A stretch of 64,000 nt of DNA from Delftia tsuruhatensis (GTDB lineage: Bacteria; Pseudomonadota; Gammaproteobacteria; Burkholderiales; Burkholderiaceae_C). The notes below the pieces were generated by a model. It worked only from the letters and a program-made list of their open reading frames with translations, did not search any database and was not told the origin of the DNA. Every line of letters starts with the position of its first letter. The first letter of the stretch is position 1. This document shows positions 41,118 to 51,313 of the stretch, piece by piece. The DNA lies in NCBI RefSeq assembly GCF_903815225.1, contig NZ_LR813084.1, positions 4,426,001-4,490,000 of the forward strand, written 5' to 3'. The position numbers and the translations under genes were made by a program.

Positions 41118-41462
41118 GAAAGGACTCCTGAGTGCTGCAAAAGCGTAGGTGCGTGATCTGCCGAAGGGTCGGATTCTCGCGGGGGTTGAATGAGGGTTGA
41201 TGACAATTGGAATGTACGAAGACAATCGTACTATCTTCCGCAACTTCTTGCAGAACGATTCATGTTTTCACCACGCCATGCCCCTGTCTGCCAGATAACT
41301 GCCCGCGCCACGCCGCATCAGCGACGTGCGGCATTGCTTCCATGGCACAGTGGCGCCCCATCGAGAGGATTACGACTTGCGCAAGAAGGAACGCCCCCAG
41401 CGTTTTGCCACAGGGCGCAGCGCTTAGCTGCCACCTGTTTGCACAAGTCCTGAGGACGATTC
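41118..41462. other. Intergenic region with an operator-like dyad
   Basis: No gene is seen in about 345 bases. At 41214-41231 there is a 6-6-6 inverted repeat, GTACGA and TCGTAC around AGACAA, lying 97 bases upstream of the fusA start on the minus strand. It could be a binding site for a dimeric regulator controlling fusA or the ArsR-type gene. Promoters must be here but none is clear. Confidence 0.4.
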
Positions 41463-41813
41463 ATGCTTGCCAACCACCCCGACCGCGAACAGATACGCCT
41501 GGAAAACCTGCTCAACGCCCTGGGCAACCCCCTGCGCCTGGCCGTGGTGCGCGCGCTGGCCGCAGGCCATGAGCGCGCCTGCGGCTCGCTCTTGCAGGGC
41601 CAATCCAAATCCACCATGACCCACCACTGGCGCGTGCTGCGTGACAGCGGCGTGATCTGGCAGCGCCCGGACGGTCGCGAGAACCTGCTCTCCCTGCGCC
41701 GCGAAGACCTGGACGCACGCTTTCCCGGCCTGCTGGACGCGCTGCTGCAGGCCCTGGCCGAAGACCCTCTCACCGAACAGACCACGGCAGCGCACCTCAA
41801 ACCCTGCCCCTGA
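41463..41813 (+). CDS. ArsR-type winged-helix transcriptional regulator
   Basis: The 116-residue protein has the ArsR fold: NLLNALGNPLRLAVVRALAA, a recognition helix region SKSTMTHHWRVLRDSGVIWQ, and the wing strand RPDGRENLLSLRRED. The metal-binding ELCVCDL motif of ArsR/SmtB is absent, so it is more likely a non-metal sensor of the YczG/PagR-like type. It is alone on its strand, and its target may be elsewhere in the genome. Confidence 0.82.
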   Translation: MLANHPDREQIRLENLLNALGNPLRLAVVRALAAGHERACGSLLQGQSKSTMTHHWRVLRDSGVIWQRPDGRENLLSLRREDLDARFPGLLDALLQALAEDPLTEQTTAAHLKPCP

Positions 41814-41850
41814 AGCCCGGCCCCCGCAACGCAGGCGGCAGCCCTGCGCC

Positions 41851-42261
41851 CTACCCCTTCACGGCAAGCGCCGCAGCAACGCCCTCATCCGCAAACCGCT
41901 TGGCCGCCTTGAGCAGATAGCTCACGGCATAGAGGATGGGGTCGTCAGCCTCATCGCCATTCAGATGGTCCACCACCTCAATGGCATAGCCCAGGTTCAC
42001 CGCCGTGTCGTACAGCAGGCCCAGCAGTTCCTTGTCCTGCGGCTCAAGCGACTGCGCCTGATCGGCCTTGGCGTAGTAGATGCGCAGCAGGTCGCGGCAC
42101 ACGCAGTTGATGGCTGTGATGTTGTGACGGGCGTGCAGGTCAAGGACGTCCAGGGCAGCGCCAAGGTGCAGGACGGCGTCTATGGCTAGGTCTTCGAGGT
42201 TGGGTTGGGGAGTGGTGGCGGAGGTTCGTTGCTCAAATGAACCTGGGTGTGCGTGAGTCAT
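41851..42261 (-). CDS. Hypothetical protein, helical (136 residues)
   Basis: I do not recognise the family with certainty. The protein is acidic and predicted helical, with Leu/Ala-rich stretches (LAIDAVLHLGAALDVLDLHA and YAVSYLLKAAKRFADEG). It has no signal peptide or membrane segment. Its pattern resembles small DUF3077/DUF6124-type cytoplasmic proteins found in pseudomonads and Comamonadaceae, which is a weak comparison. It stands alone between the ArsR gene and the restriction system. Confidence 0.55.
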   Translation of the reverse strand: MTHAHPGSFEQRTSATTPQPNLEDLAIDAVLHLGAALDVLDLHARHNITAINCVCRDLLRIYYAKADQAQSLEPQDKELLGLLYDTAVNLGYAIEVVDHLNGDEADDPILYAVSYLLKAAKRFADEGVAAALAVKG

Positions 42262-42656
42262 GGCTCACAATTCTTGGTTCGCAAGGTGCGCTGGGCCACG
42301 TTTTCTTTAACTCATGGCCGGGGGTGCAAACGATCAGCGCAGGCTTCAAAAGCCAGCCGTCATCAACCAACCTCGCCGATATCGAGCGCTCGTACACGGA
42401 CCAGGTGGAGCGTGGCGAGCACATGCCGACCTCGACTATCGTGTTCAAGGATTGCGCGGGGGCTGGGGTGTAGTACGGCTGAGGTGATGGGGAGGGCTAG
42501 GAAGAGTTAGGGGCGGAGGCCCAGCCTGCGGAAACAGAAATTCAGTGATTTGCCCGAAGCTCGAAGTCACTTCCAAGGTGAAAACACATCACGACCGCCC
42601 TCACATAACCTTGGGCACTACCCCAAATCAGCGATTAGACCTCCCGCGTAACCAAT
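42262..42656. other. Intergenic region at the left edge of the defence island
   Basis: About 395 bases without a convincing gene. A 78-codon plus-strand frame (42237-42473) overlaps the hypothetical gene start and has no recognised motif. No attachment site, tRNA or inverted repeat was recognised. Confidence 0.5.
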
Positions 42657-45600
42657 CTACTTCTCGGAACGTTGGATATTGGGGGGATTACCCTGCACCA
42701 GCAGATCAAATACTATTCGCGCAAAGTTGGCTGCCTTGCTCGGATCGGCCAGCAACTGCATCATCTGGTTCTGATGGGCTTCACTGCTGTCCATGATGGC
42801 ATCGTCTATCGCCTTGGAGAAGTCGCCCAGCATGGCCTGTTCGGGCGAGTTGTTCTCGATCTGCTTCATCACCTTGATGTTCTCGCCCACCTTGTCGCGG
42901 ATCGTATAGGCGTAGTTCACCATGTCCTTGTCGGTGAGCTGGTCGGTCACAAACACCTCGTTCAGGCGGTGGATGATCTGCGATAGAAACTCTTCCTTCT
43001 TGTCCTGCGGCTTGGCCGTGCCCAGGCCTTCGCCGGGCACCAGCTTGTACTCTGCGCTGTTTTCTTTCAGCACCAGATCCTGCTGGCGAATCTTGGCTAC
43101 GCGGTAGTGGCTCAGCACCACGTTGCCCAGGTCAATGTCGTCTTCGCTCAGCAAGGTTTCGCGCAGCATGGGTCGCAGGCTGCGCGCGTACAGGCTCAGC
43201 TTTTCCAAGTCGGTGTCGTCGTAATCCACGATCTGCGACATGAACTCGTAAAAGCGCACAAACGTGCCCAAATCCTTCTTGAAAATTTCGAGCGCGTCTT
43301 TTTCCTTTTGGCATTCCTTCAGGCTTTTCTCGGCGTTCGCAATCAGCACGGCATCGCCCGTCTTTTGGGTGCGTTCAAACATGTCCTTGGCGCTCTTGAA
43401 CGCCTCCACCGCTGATTTGTAGCGCAGCTGCCAGCGTTGCACCGCCGGCTTGCAAATGTTGGCAATGGCCGCGTTGCTCCTGTTCTTCACATAAAACGCC
43501 GCGCAGAACTGCTCCACCTCCTGCCACGTAAAAATGCCCCCTGCCCGCAGCTTGTCCTGCAGCGCAAAGATCAGGTTCGGGTCCGACACATCCAGCAGCT
43601 CCGCCGTTTGGTAGTAGGGCTGAAACGCCGCAAGGATTTCATCCGGCTCGTTGAAGAAGTCGAGCACATAGGTGCCTGTCTCGGCCTTGTTCGGGTAGGT
43701 GCGGTTCAGGCGCGACAGCGTCTGCACGCACTCCACCCCGACCAGCTTTTTGTCCACATACATGGCACACAGCTTGGGCTGATCAAAGCCGGTCTGGAAC
43801 TTGTTGGCGACGATCATCACCTGGTAGTCGTCCGAATCGAAAGCCTTGCGCATGTCGCGGCCCTTGAGGTTCGGGTTCATATTCGTCTCGGTGAACTTCT
43901 CGCCGATCTGGCCCGCCGCAGCCGGGTCTTTGTCGGTGAACTCCACCTCACCCGAAAACGCCACCATGGCGTGAATCTTCTGGTAGCCCTTCTCCGTTAT
44001 GTACTTATCGAAACACTGCTTGTAGCGCACCGCCTCCTTGCGCGAGCTGGTCACCACCATGGCCTTGGCCTGCCCGCCCAGCAAGCCCATCACGTTGTCT
44101 TTGAAGTGCTCCACGATCACCATCACCTTTTGGGCAATGTTGTGGTCATGAAGGCGTACCCATTGGTTCAGCTTCACCTTGGCGCGCTTGCTTTCCACCT
44201 CGGCATCAGCATCCTGCACCTTCAGAGCCAGCTTGTAAGCCACCTTGTAGTTGGTGTAGTTCTTCAACACGTCGAGGATGAAGCCCTCCTCAATCGCCTG
44301 CCGCATGCTGTACACGTGGAACGCCGCTGGCTTGTTGGTGGCGGAAGGCACCTCGTCCGGGCGCGGCACGCGGCCAAACAGCTCCAGCGTCTTGGCCTTG
44401 GGCGTGGCGGTAAAAGCAAAGTAGCTCAGGTTGCCCGATGCGGGGCGCGACGCCACCGTGGCGGCAATGATGTCGTTGCTATCCAGTTCGGCAGCCTCAT
44501 CTCCCGCTTCACTGGCTTCCTTCATCAGCACCTCTTTGAGCTGCCGCGCCGTGGAGCCGCTTTGCGACGAATGCGCCTCGTCGGCAATGATGGCGTAGCA
44601 GCGCTGTTTCAGGCTCACGCTGTTTTCAATCGCCTTCAATACAAACGGAAAGGTCTGGATGGTGACGATGATGATGGGCTGGGCAGACTCCAAAGCCGCG
44701 GCTAGCTTCTCAGACTTGGAGCCATCGCCCTCTTTGTTGTTGATGCGCCCCACCACGCCATCGGTGTGCTCAAACTGGTAGATCGTGTCTTGCAACTGCG
44801 CATCGAGCACCGTGCGGTCCGTCACCACAATCACCGAGTCAAACTGCTTTTTGCCCTCGGCCTTGTACAGCGACGAGAGCTGGTGCGCCACCCAGGCAAT
44901 CGAGTTCGACTTGCCCGAGCCCGCGCTGTGCTGAATCAAATACTTCTGCCCCGGCCCCTCGCTGTGCGCCGCCGCCAGCAGCTTGCCCACCACGTCCCAC
45001 TGGTGGTAGCGGGGGAAGATCAGGCTTTCCTTCTTGTACTTGCGGCCTTCCCAGTCTTCCTTGTCCTCAATTTGCAAGTGCACAAAGCGGGCCAGGATGT
45101 TGAGCAGGTTGTGCGGCAGCAGCACCTCGTTCCACAGGTAATCGGTGGCATAACGGTGGATGTCGTCTGGCACATCGTTGCCCGCGCCGCCGTCTGCCGT
45201 GCCTTTGTTAAAGGGCAAAAAGTACGTTTCCTCGCCCTCCAACCGCGTGGCCATGTGCACCTCGTACTGGCTCACCGCAAAGTGCACCAGCGCACCGCGC
45301 TTAAATGTCAGCAGCGGCTCCGGCTTCTTGGCCACCGGGTCCACCGGCAGGCGTGTGGTTTTGTACTGCCGCACTGCCCGGTCCACCGCCTGCTTGAACT
45401 CGCTTTTCAGTTCCAGCGTGGCCACCGGCACGCCGTTGACAAACAGCACCAGGTCAATGCGCCACGCCTTGGCCTTGGCGCCTGTCTCCGCTAAACAGGC
45501 ATCGGTACACCACGGGCTGTACACCAGCTCCGGCACCACGCGCAGGCGGTTTTTGGCGTAGCGGGCCAGCGTGTCCGGGTTCAGGTCGTGCTCGGGCTTG

Positions 45601-45941
45601 AACTGGCACAGCGACAGGCGCGCATTGCGGTCGCGCAGCTCGTGGCGCAGCACCCCCAGCGTGCCAAAGGTGCGGCTGTCTTTGTGCGTGGCATTCGGGT
45701 CGCCTTTGCCCAGTTGCGCAGCGATCAGTTGCAAGAACTTCTGCTCCGCATCCTTAGGGTGGTTGGCGCAAAACCTTTGCCACTGCGTGTCTTGCGTCTC
45801 TTGCACAAAGCCCAGCGCATCCTCGGGGTACAAGGCCAGTTCGCGGTTGTACTTTTCCGGCGAGCCTAGCAACCAGCCATTTGCCAGCAACTGGCGAATG
45901 ATGTCGTCTTGAAAGATGCGTTCAGTGGCTTGGTCGCTCAT
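42657..45941 (-). CDS. hsdR: Type I restriction enzyme R subunit (HsdR)
   Basis: The protein is 1094 residues. The N-terminal nuclease domain has D163 and the E177-x-K179 core in IDLVLFVNGVPVATLELKSE. A superfamily 2 helicase follows, with Walker A HSAGSGKS (about 338-345), the DEAH box (DEAHSSQSGS) and FQTGFDQPKLCAMYVDK near motif V/VI. A long helical C-terminal region probably binds the methylase. HsdR translocates DNA using ATP and cuts remote from an unmethylated site. The ATG at 45941 was chosen; an in-frame TTG at 45947 would add two residues. It is the last gene of a leftward hsdM-hsdS-hsdR unit and looks intact. Confidence 0.95.
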   Translation of the reverse strand: MSDQATERIFQDDIIRQLLANGWLLGSPEKYNRELALYPEDALGFVQETQDTQWQRFCANHPKDAEQKFLQLIAAQLGKGDPNATHKDSRTFGTLGVLRHELRDRNARLSLCQFKPEHDLNPDTLARYAKNRLRVVPELVYSPWCTDACLAETGAKAKAWRIDLVLFVNGVPVATLELKSEFKQAVDRAVRQYKTTRLPVDPVAKKPEPLLTFKRGALVHFAVSQYEVHMATRLEGEETYFLPFNKGTADGGAGNDVPDDIHRYATDYLWNEVLLPHNLLNILARFVHLQIEDKEDWEGRKYKKESLIFPRYHQWDVVGKLLAAAHSEGPGQKYLIQHSAGSGKSNSIAWVAHQLSSLYKAEGKKQFDSVIVVTDRTVLDAQLQDTIYQFEHTDGVVGRINNKEGDGSKSEKLAAALESAQPIIIVTIQTFPFVLKAIENSVSLKQRCYAIIADEAHSSQSGSTARQLKEVLMKEASEAGDEAAELDSNDIIAATVASRPASGNLSYFAFTATPKAKTLELFGRVPRPDEVPSATNKPAAFHVYSMRQAIEEGFILDVLKNYTNYKVAYKLALKVQDADAEVESKRAKVKLNQWVRLHDHNIAQKVMVIVEHFKDNVMGLLGGQAKAMVVTSSRKEAVRYKQCFDKYITEKGYQKIHAMVAFSGEVEFTDKDPAAAGQIGEKFTETNMNPNLKGRDMRKAFDSDDYQVMIVANKFQTGFDQPKLCAMYVDKKLVGVECVQTLSRLNRTYPNKAETGTYVLDFFNEPDEILAAFQPYYQTAELLDVSDPNLIFALQDKLRAGGIFTWQEVEQFCAAFYVKNRSNAAIANICKPAVQRWQLRYKSAVEAFKSAKDMFERTQKTGDAVLIANAEKSLKECQKEKDALEIFKKDLGTFVRFYEFMSQIVDYDDTDLEKLSLYARSLRPMLRETLLSEDDIDLGNVVLSHYRVAKIRQQDLVLKENSAEYKLVPGEGLGTAKPQDKKEEFLSQIIHRLNEVFVTDQLTDKDMVNYAYTIRDKVGENIKVMKQIENNSPEQAMLGDFSKAIDDAIMDSSEAHQNQMMQLLADPSKAANFARIVFDLLVQGNPPNIQRSEK

Positions 45942-45976
45942 GGTCAAGGAAGGTTTGGCTTTGCGGGTGAAGACAG

Positions 45977-47284
45977 TCAGGCAGCGGCTTGCCAGTCGCG
46001 CACGTCGATCTTGCCGGTAACGGCGGCGGAAATGAGGGCAGTGCGGCGCTCTTGAAGCAATTCAATGCCATTTCTTGCTTTTTCCAGCAAGGAATCAACA
46101 ATATCAGTCTTATTTATGAGCCAAACGGCAATTTCCGCTTGCTCATTCTCTGGAGGGATAGGCAGCAAAATTTCTGCCAATTTTTCCCTGTTGATTTTTG
46201 GCATTGCGACACGATCAGATTCGAGTGTGACAAAGCTTGTAAACCAGTTTGAGAGCAAGCTCCAATATAGAAATTTATTAGAAAGCCCATTTATTCCACT
46301 GATCGGATACATATCAGCGCTGCAAATAGTTTCATTGCTTGGCGATAGACACACTTTTGCCAAATTTGGGCGAATCTTTGAATAAATAACCTCTCCCTCG
46401 CTACACAAATACTTTCCACTATCAGCACCTTGATCTTCTGCAATTTCGAGGCCAATAATTTTCCCCGTTCCACTTTCGATGTGATTTGGCGCGATTAATG
46501 TGAACCCGCTGTATGGAAGCCTGGTCGGATCGACTTGACCACTTTTGACAATAGTGCAATGACTGAATTTTTTAACAACCCAATGCGCGGGTACTTCGCC
46601 TAGCCACTCCACGCCAGAATCTTTCATCGGGGCATTGGGGTTGAGACCTTTGGTGACGGCGTGGCTGATAACGGCTTGGCGCTTTTCCTTAAGCAACTCA
46701 ACCAGCCGCTGCTGCCTCTCGATCAAGGCATCAATCTTCGCCGTTTCGTGGTCGAGGAAAGCGGCGATTTTCTTTTGGTCGTCATCTGGAACGCAAGGCA
46801 AATGCACTTGTGAAAAATTCTCGAATCTAAGTGCCTGGCCGTCACGAACTAAGTTTGATGTACTTTGTAAAGCCTGGATGTATGGGGAACATTTAAATAG
46901 GTACTTAAAAAACTCAGGGCGTACGTGCTTGATTGGAATTAATCCAACGTAAGCGGAACTGACACAGCCTGGATAGCTGCACAGCTCTAGCCCACCCTGA
47001 AAGCTACGCATACTTATTACAAAATCGTTTTTCTCAACATGCTTGAGGATGTCAGTACCAGTAAAAACTTGAACAACGCTTTGTCCTTCAAGCTCCATAA
47101 AAAGCTTTTGGTAGATAACGCCGTATTTCTGAGATGCAGTTAGTTGTTCATCGCCTTGTCGCGCTCTTTCTTTGCGCTGAGCAAAAAGGCGACGGCTCTG
47201 TACAAGATCCCAATGTGTAGGAATATGACCTAACCATTGAAGCCCGGAATCCTTGTACTCCGGATAAGCCTTGTACCGATTCAC
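45977..47284 (-). CDS. hsdS: Type I restriction specificity subunit (HsdS)
   Basis: The 435-residue protein has two target-recognition domains, each introduced by the same landmark: [16 protein letters not shown] near residue 10 and [16 protein letters not shown] near residue 220. Helical spacers end each half ([20 protein letters not shown] and [20 protein letters not shown]). The variable domains are lower in GC than hsdM and hsdR, as expected for exchangeable specificity modules. The target sequence cannot be read from the protein. It starts with GTG at 47284, overlapping the hsdM stop as GTGA. Confidence 0.94.
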   Translation of the reverse strand: MNRYKAYPEYKDSGLQWLGHIPTHWDLVQSRRLFAQRKERARQGDEQLTASQKYGVIYQKLFMELEGQSVVQVFTGTDILKHVEKNDFVISMRSFQGGLELCSYPGCVSSAYVGLIPIKHVRPEFFKYLFKCSPYIQALQSTSNLVRDGQALRFENFSQVHLPCVPDDDQKKIAAFLDHETAKIDALIERQQRLVELLKEKRQAVISHAVTKGLNPNAPMKDSGVEWLGEVPAHWVVKKFSHCTIVKSGQVDPTRLPYSGFTLIAPNHIESGTGKIIGLEIAEDQGADSGKYLCSEGEVIYSKIRPNLAKVCLSPSNETICSADMYPISGINGLSNKFLYWSLLSNWFTSFVTLESDRVAMPKINREKLAEILLPIPPENEQAEIAVWLINKTDIVDSLLEKARNGIELLQERRTALISAAVTGKIDVRDWQAAA

Positions 47285-49605
47285 GAATGCACCTCGTGCA
47301 GCAGGGCCATGATCTCGGCGCTCACGGCATCCAGATCGGCATCAATGGCTTCCAGCGGGCGTGGCGGCTGGTACTGGTAGAAGTGGCGGTTGAACGGAAT
47401 TTCGTAGCCGACGATGCCAATCTCGCCATCCTTGGCGTCGCGCTTGCTGGCGTCCATCCACGCATCGGGCACATGGGGCTGCACTTCGGCGATGAAGTAG
47501 GCCTCCACGCTGGCGCTCACCGTGCGGCTGGGGTCCAGGGCCACGTTTTCAAAGTCGCGCAGCTCTCCATCAGCCTGGTATTCAATGACTTCCTGGTTCA
47601 CGGCAAACAGGCCATACAGTGGGTTGGCCTTACCTTTGTGCACCTTCTTGACCACTTTTTCAGCGGCGGGGTTCTTCCAGCTCACGGCATCGGCGATTTG
47701 CTTTTTCTCTTTGGCGTCGAGCGTGATGCCGGCCCGCTTGCTCGCGGCCTTGATGGCTTCGTCATAGGCATTGAAGTCGTCGTGCTGGGCGCTGCCGATT
47801 TCACTTTGCAGGGCGCGGGCTTTGAGCAGCACGGCCTTTTGCGCCAGCCAGGTTTTGGTGTCGAGCAGGTCTTTGATCTGCTTTTCCTTGAGGTCGGCAA
47901 AGTGGCGCTTGAGGTGGGCGCGTATTTCTTCGGTGTAGTCGTCCAGCTGGCCGTAGAGGTCGCAATCGACAGCGTCTTGCCAGTAGAGCTGGCCGTACTC
48001 GGCGTAGACCCACTGCATGGCTGCATTCAGCGCGCCAGACTCAAAGCGCAGGCTGGCAATGCGTTCATCGCTGAACTGCCACGACAGGCGCAGGGGCCGC
48101 TCGATGGTGATGCGGCGGTAGCCAAACTCGTGCGTGGAAAAAATTTTGCTGGCAAAGGTTTTGACGCCTTCAGGCTTGGGGTTGGCGGCTTGGCGGCCCC
48201 GGTTGCTTTTGGCTTCCGCCGGTTTGTTGAGCGCCTGCGCTTTGACCACCTCAAATTGGCCAAAGCAACGGGTGATGGTGGCAATGTCGGCCTCATCCAT
48301 CACATTGCGCTTGCTACCCAGCGATTTTCGCATCTTGCCGCAGAGGTTGGTGCCATTGATAAGCTGCACCTTGCCTTTGCGCTCAGCACGCTTTTTGTTC
48401 GACAGCACCCACACATAGGTGGCAATGCCGGTGTTGTAGAACATGTCGGTGGGCAGGGCGACGATGGCTTCGAGCAGGTCGCTTTCCAGAATATGGCGGC
48501 GGATTTCCGATTCGCCCGAGCCTGCGCCACCAGTGAAGAGCGGCGAGCCATTGAGGATGATGCCGATGCGTGAGCCGCCGTCCTTCACATCGCGCAGCTT
48601 GCTGATGAGATGCAGCAAAAACAGCAGCGAGCCATCCGACACACGCGGCAGGCCGGGGCCAAAGCGGCCGTCAAAGCCTTTGAGGGTGTGTTCGTCGGTA
48701 ATGTCGCCTTCGATCTTTTTCCAGTCCACGCCAAAGGGTGGGTTGGAGAGCATGTAGTCAAACTTGCTGGCGTAGAGGTGGTCGTTGGACAGCGTGTTGC
48801 CGAGCTTGATGTTGTCGACCTCTTGCCCCTTGATGAGCATGTCGGCCTTGCAGATGGCATAGCTCTCTGGGTTGAGCTCCTGGCCAAAGGCGCGCATCAC
48901 GGCCTGGGGGTTCAGCTCGTGCACATATTCCATGCCTGCCGAGAGAAAGCCGCCCGTGCCCGCTGTGGGGTCGTAAATGGTGCGGATGATGCCGGGCTTG
49001 GTGAGGGCTTCATCGTCTTCCATGAATACCAGCGAGGTGGTGAGGCGCACGATGTCACGCGGGGTGAAGTGCTCGCCTGCCGTCTCGTTGGAGCTTTCGG
49101 CAAACTTGCGGATCAGCTCTTCAAACACCAGACCCATGTCGTGGTTGGAAACGACCTTGGGGTGCAGGTCCATGGTGCGGACTTTTTGCACGACCTTGTA
49201 GAGCAGGTTGGCATCGTTGAGCAAACCAATGAATTCAGCGAACTTGAAGTGGTCAAAAATCTCGCGGGCGTCTTTGGAGAAGCACTGGATGTAGCGTTCC
49301 AGATTGGCTTTGATGCCCGACTCGCCCAGGGTGCTGAGGTCCATGGGCGAGGTATTGAAGAAAGACAGGCCACCGGTGGCACGCCGGAGCAGCTTTTCTC
49401 TGGCCTCTTCGGCAATGGCCATTTTCTCGACCTTGGCGGCTTCGGCCAGCACAGCTGGCTTGCTGCCCTCCAGCACACACTCCAGGCGGCGCAGCAGCGC
49501 AAAGGGCAGGATGACGCGGCCATATTGGCTCTGCTTGAAATCGCCGCGCAGCAGGTCGGCCAGCGCCCACAGGTCGGCGGCGAGGTTGTTGGTTTCTTGG
49601 GTCAT
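47281..49605 (-). CDS. hsdM: Type I restriction-modification methyltransferase subunit (HsdM)
   Basis: The 774-residue protein has an N-terminal helical HsdM_N region, SAM motif I DPTAGTGG (212-219) and catalytic motif IV NPPF (288-291), typical of N6-adenine methylation. [20 protein letters not shown] and [20 protein letters not shown] follow. It is longer than the roughly 500-residue classical HsdM, with an extended C-terminal half seen in many family members. It is the promoter-proximal gene of the hsd unit. Low-GC signs are mild here compared with hsdS. Confidence 0.95.
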   Translation of the reverse strand: MTQETNNLAADLWALADLLRGDFKQSQYGRVILPFALLRRLECVLEGSKPAVLAEAAKVEKMAIAEEAREKLLRRATGGLSFFNTSPMDLSTLGESGIKANLERYIQCFSKDAREIFDHFKFAEFIGLLNDANLLYKVVQKVRTMDLHPKVVSNHDMGLVFEELIRKFAESSNETAGEHFTPRDIVRLTTSLVFMEDDEALTKPGIIRTIYDPTAGTGGFLSAGMEYVHELNPQAVMRAFGQELNPESYAICKADMLIKGQEVDNIKLGNTLSNDHLYASKFDYMLSNPPFGVDWKKIEGDITDEHTLKGFDGRFGPGLPRVSDGSLLFLLHLISKLRDVKDGGSRIGIILNGSPLFTGGAGSGESEIRRHILESDLLEAIVALPTDMFYNTGIATYVWVLSNKKRAERKGKVQLINGTNLCGKMRKSLGSKRNVMDEADIATITRCFGQFEVVKAQALNKPAEAKSNRGRQAANPKPEGVKTFASKIFSTHEFGYRRITIERPLRLSWQFSDERIASLRFESGALNAAMQWVYAEYGQLYWQDAVDCDLYGQLDDYTEEIRAHLKRHFADLKEKQIKDLLDTKTWLAQKAVLLKARALQSEIGSAQHDDFNAYDEAIKAASKRAGITLDAKEKKQIADAVSWKNPAAEKVVKKVHKGKANPLYGLFAVNQEVIEYQADGELRDFENVALDPSRTVSASVEAYFIAEVQPHVPDAWMDASKRDAKDGEIGIVGYEIPFNRHFYQYQPPRPLEAIDADLDAVSAEIMALLHEVHS

Positions 49606-49678
49606 GTGTTACGAACGAGGGCTTGGGGTTTCAACCCTACGAGGGCGAGTATTGCACGGGCTTCGGGGTGGATTTCCG

Positions 49679-49970
49679 CCCAGCCCTCCCCAAGGCTTTT
49701 CGCAGGCAGGCACAACCCACGACCCCACCGACCGAGCTATGACAGGCAGCCATCACCTGGCTCGTCACCCATGCCGTAACCCCCACCGTCCACTGGCTGG
49801 ACATCGCCCAGGCGGCCGACGTTCCGCGCGAGATTGCCGAGTCGGTGTTGATTGCCGGGCTGCAGTTCTTGCTGATCGCAGGCGTGATGCGACCGCTGGA
49901 GAGCCTGTTTCCGGCCGAGCGCTGGAGCGACCGACGGCTGACCACGGTGAACCGCAGCTACACGCTGTTG
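49679..49970 (+). repeat. Degenerate copy of the sterol-desaturase gene 5' end (left direct repeat)
   Basis: This 292-base stretch aligns without gaps to 52292-52583, which contains the start of the intact hydroxylase gene. I count about 22 differences (roughly 92 percent identity). The start codon is ACG instead of ATG and the eighth codon is TGA instead of TGG, so the copy is not expressed as that protein. The match ends abruptly at 49970, where the leader of the AbiE-like pair begins. The two copies bracket that gene pair as direct repeats. Confidence 0.85.
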
Positions 49971-50079
49971 CCGGGGAGCTATGCAGGCGCAAGGGCGGCG
50001 AGGCAGGGAAACGCAGGGTCAGCTGCATGGGCGCGGCTCGCGTTGAGCAGGTAGTCGCCTCGGCGGCACCAACGGCTAC

Positions 50080-50172
50080 ATATTTGCTATTTATGCAATA
50101 TTTGCTGAACAGCAAATATTTGAAGGATTCATAACTTAGCTGTTTTACATAGATTTGCTGTACAGCTAATAT
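50080..50172 (+). promoter_or_regulatory. Three 22-bp dyad operators upstream of the AbiEi-like gene
   Basis: Site 2 (50098-50119) is a perfect 10-2-10 palindrome: ATATTTGCTG, AA, CAGCAAATAT. Site 1 (50080-50101) reads ATATTTGCTA...TGCAATAT and site 3 (50151-50172) reads AGATTTGCTG, TA, CAGCTAATAT; both have the same length and layout with a few mismatches. Sites 1 and 2 overlap by four bases with centres 18 bp apart. Sites 2 and 3 are 53 bp apart, about five helical turns. Site 3 ends seven bases before the ATG. AbiEi proteins are known to bind such repeats and repress their own operon, so autoregulation is likely. Confidence 0.65.
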
Positions 50173-50179
50173 CGCATCC

Positions 50180-51313
50180 ATGCCAAAGGTATCCGATGCC
50201 CGCGTTCAACTGTTTCTCAACGCCCTTGACGAAGTTGCGGGGCTGAGCGTTGTCGACTGCAAGGAGGAAGAACCGTTTGAAGCGGAGGGGCAACGGCTAA
50301 GACTCGATTTCCTGGTGCATGCGCACCTTGGCAGTGAAAAGAAGGCCACGGCACTGGGCATAGAAGCCCTGGACAGCGCTTACCCGCGCGATGCCCAAGT
50401 GCTGACGCAGAGGTTTGCTGCGCGTGCCAAGTACCTGGCGGGAACCGACGAAGTGCCCATTGTGGTCGCCAACCACTTGAGCAGTGCCACCCAAAAGCTG
50501 CTGCGCGAGGGGCACGTCAACTTCTACGAGGTGTCCTCGGGGACGCTTTACTACCGGCATGGTCAGAGGCACATCGACATCCAGCGCGAAAGCCGGGAGC
50601 CTGCCGAGCAGCGGAAAATCCGAAGCGTGTTCAGTGGTGCGCGGGAGCAGGTGGTGCATGCGCTGCTTGAGCACTGGCGACGCGAGGGAGACGAGGCGTG
50701 GGTGTCTGGCGCTGAACTCGCGGACATGGCGGCTACCTCACCATTTACGGTTTCGACAACCCTGCAGGAGCTCGAACGGCAAGCCTGGGTCGATGCCACG
50801 GGTGCCGGGCCGAATCTGAGGCGCAGACTCAGCCGCCCGGAGTTGCTGCTCGATGCCTGGGCCCAGGTCTGGAAACAAAGGTTGCCCAAGGAAACGAGCA
50901 CGCGTTGGTACGCCTATGTTCGAACTCCGGAAGGAATCGTGGACGACATGCTGGAGCGGCTGGGTGGGCTGGACGGTTGGCTGATGACGGGCGCCGGTGC
51001 GGCCAATGCAGTCGTTCCACATCTGACCGCCGTGGATCGCGTGACCCTCATCGTGCCACCGGGCGGCGTCAGCAAGCAGTGGGCTGCCGACTTGAAGCTG
51101 GAGCCCGCAGAGAAGGGCTCGAACGTAACCTTCATCGAAAGGACTGGCGCATCGCTGATGTTCGGCGACACGCATCCGGAACGACCGGGCTCTCGCTTTG
51201 CAAGCCCGTTCGTGGTCTATCTGGACCTGTTGAACGGCGTCGGCAGGAACAAGGAACTCGCGGCAGAGTTTCGGCGCCGGGCGCTGAAATTGGGGGAGAT
51301 GGCCAGTGGCTGA
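50180..51313 (+). CDS. AbiEi-family antitoxin-like protein, long form
   Basis: The 377-residue protein has a middle winged-helix segment (about 165-205, AELADMAATSPFTVSTTLQE) and a C-terminal AbiEi-like region (DGWLMTGAGAANAVVPHLTA, then VTLIVPP). Its N-terminal 130 residues (LRLDFLVHAHLGSEKKATAL and PIVVANHLSSATQKLLREGH) have the look of a restriction-endonuclease-like fold without an evident full active site. This makes it longer than classical AbiEi antitoxins (about 200-270). It should neutralise the downstream nucleotidyltransferase in a type IV manner and repress its own operon through the three dyads upstream. It is coupled to the next gene by an eight-base overlap. Family assignment is by pattern only. 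Confidence 0.65.
   Translation: MPKVSDARVQLFLNALDEVAGLSVVDCKEEEPFEAEGQRLRLDFLVHAHLGSEKKATALGIEALDSAYPRDAQVLTQRFAARAKYLAGTDEVPIVVANHLSSATQKLLREGHVNFYEVSSGTLYYRHGQRHIDIQRESREPAEQRKIRSVFSGAREQVVHALLEHWRREGDEAWVSGAELADMAATSPFTVSTTLQELERQAWVDATGAGPNLRRRLSRPELLLDAWAQVWKQRLPKETSTRWYAYVRTPEGIVDDMLERLGGLDGWLMTGAGAANAVVPHLTAVDRVTLIVPPGGVSKQWAADLKLEPAEKGSNVTFIERTGASLMFGDTHPERPGSRFASPFVVYLDLLNGVGRNKELAAEFRRRALKLGEMASG

Noticed and set aside
41118..41462. tRNA or small RNA gene in the fusA/ArsR gap
   Set aside because: No cloverleaf and no promoter-terminator pair could be recognised by eye.
42237..42473. 78-codon plus-strand frame near the defence island
   Set aside because: No ribosome-binding site, no recognised motif, and it overlaps the start of the minus-strand hypothetical gene. 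It might be a gene fragment, but nothing supports this directly.
49679..49970. Left hydroxylase copy as a functional truncated gene
   Set aside because: Start codon is ACG and an in-frame TGA follows seven codons later.
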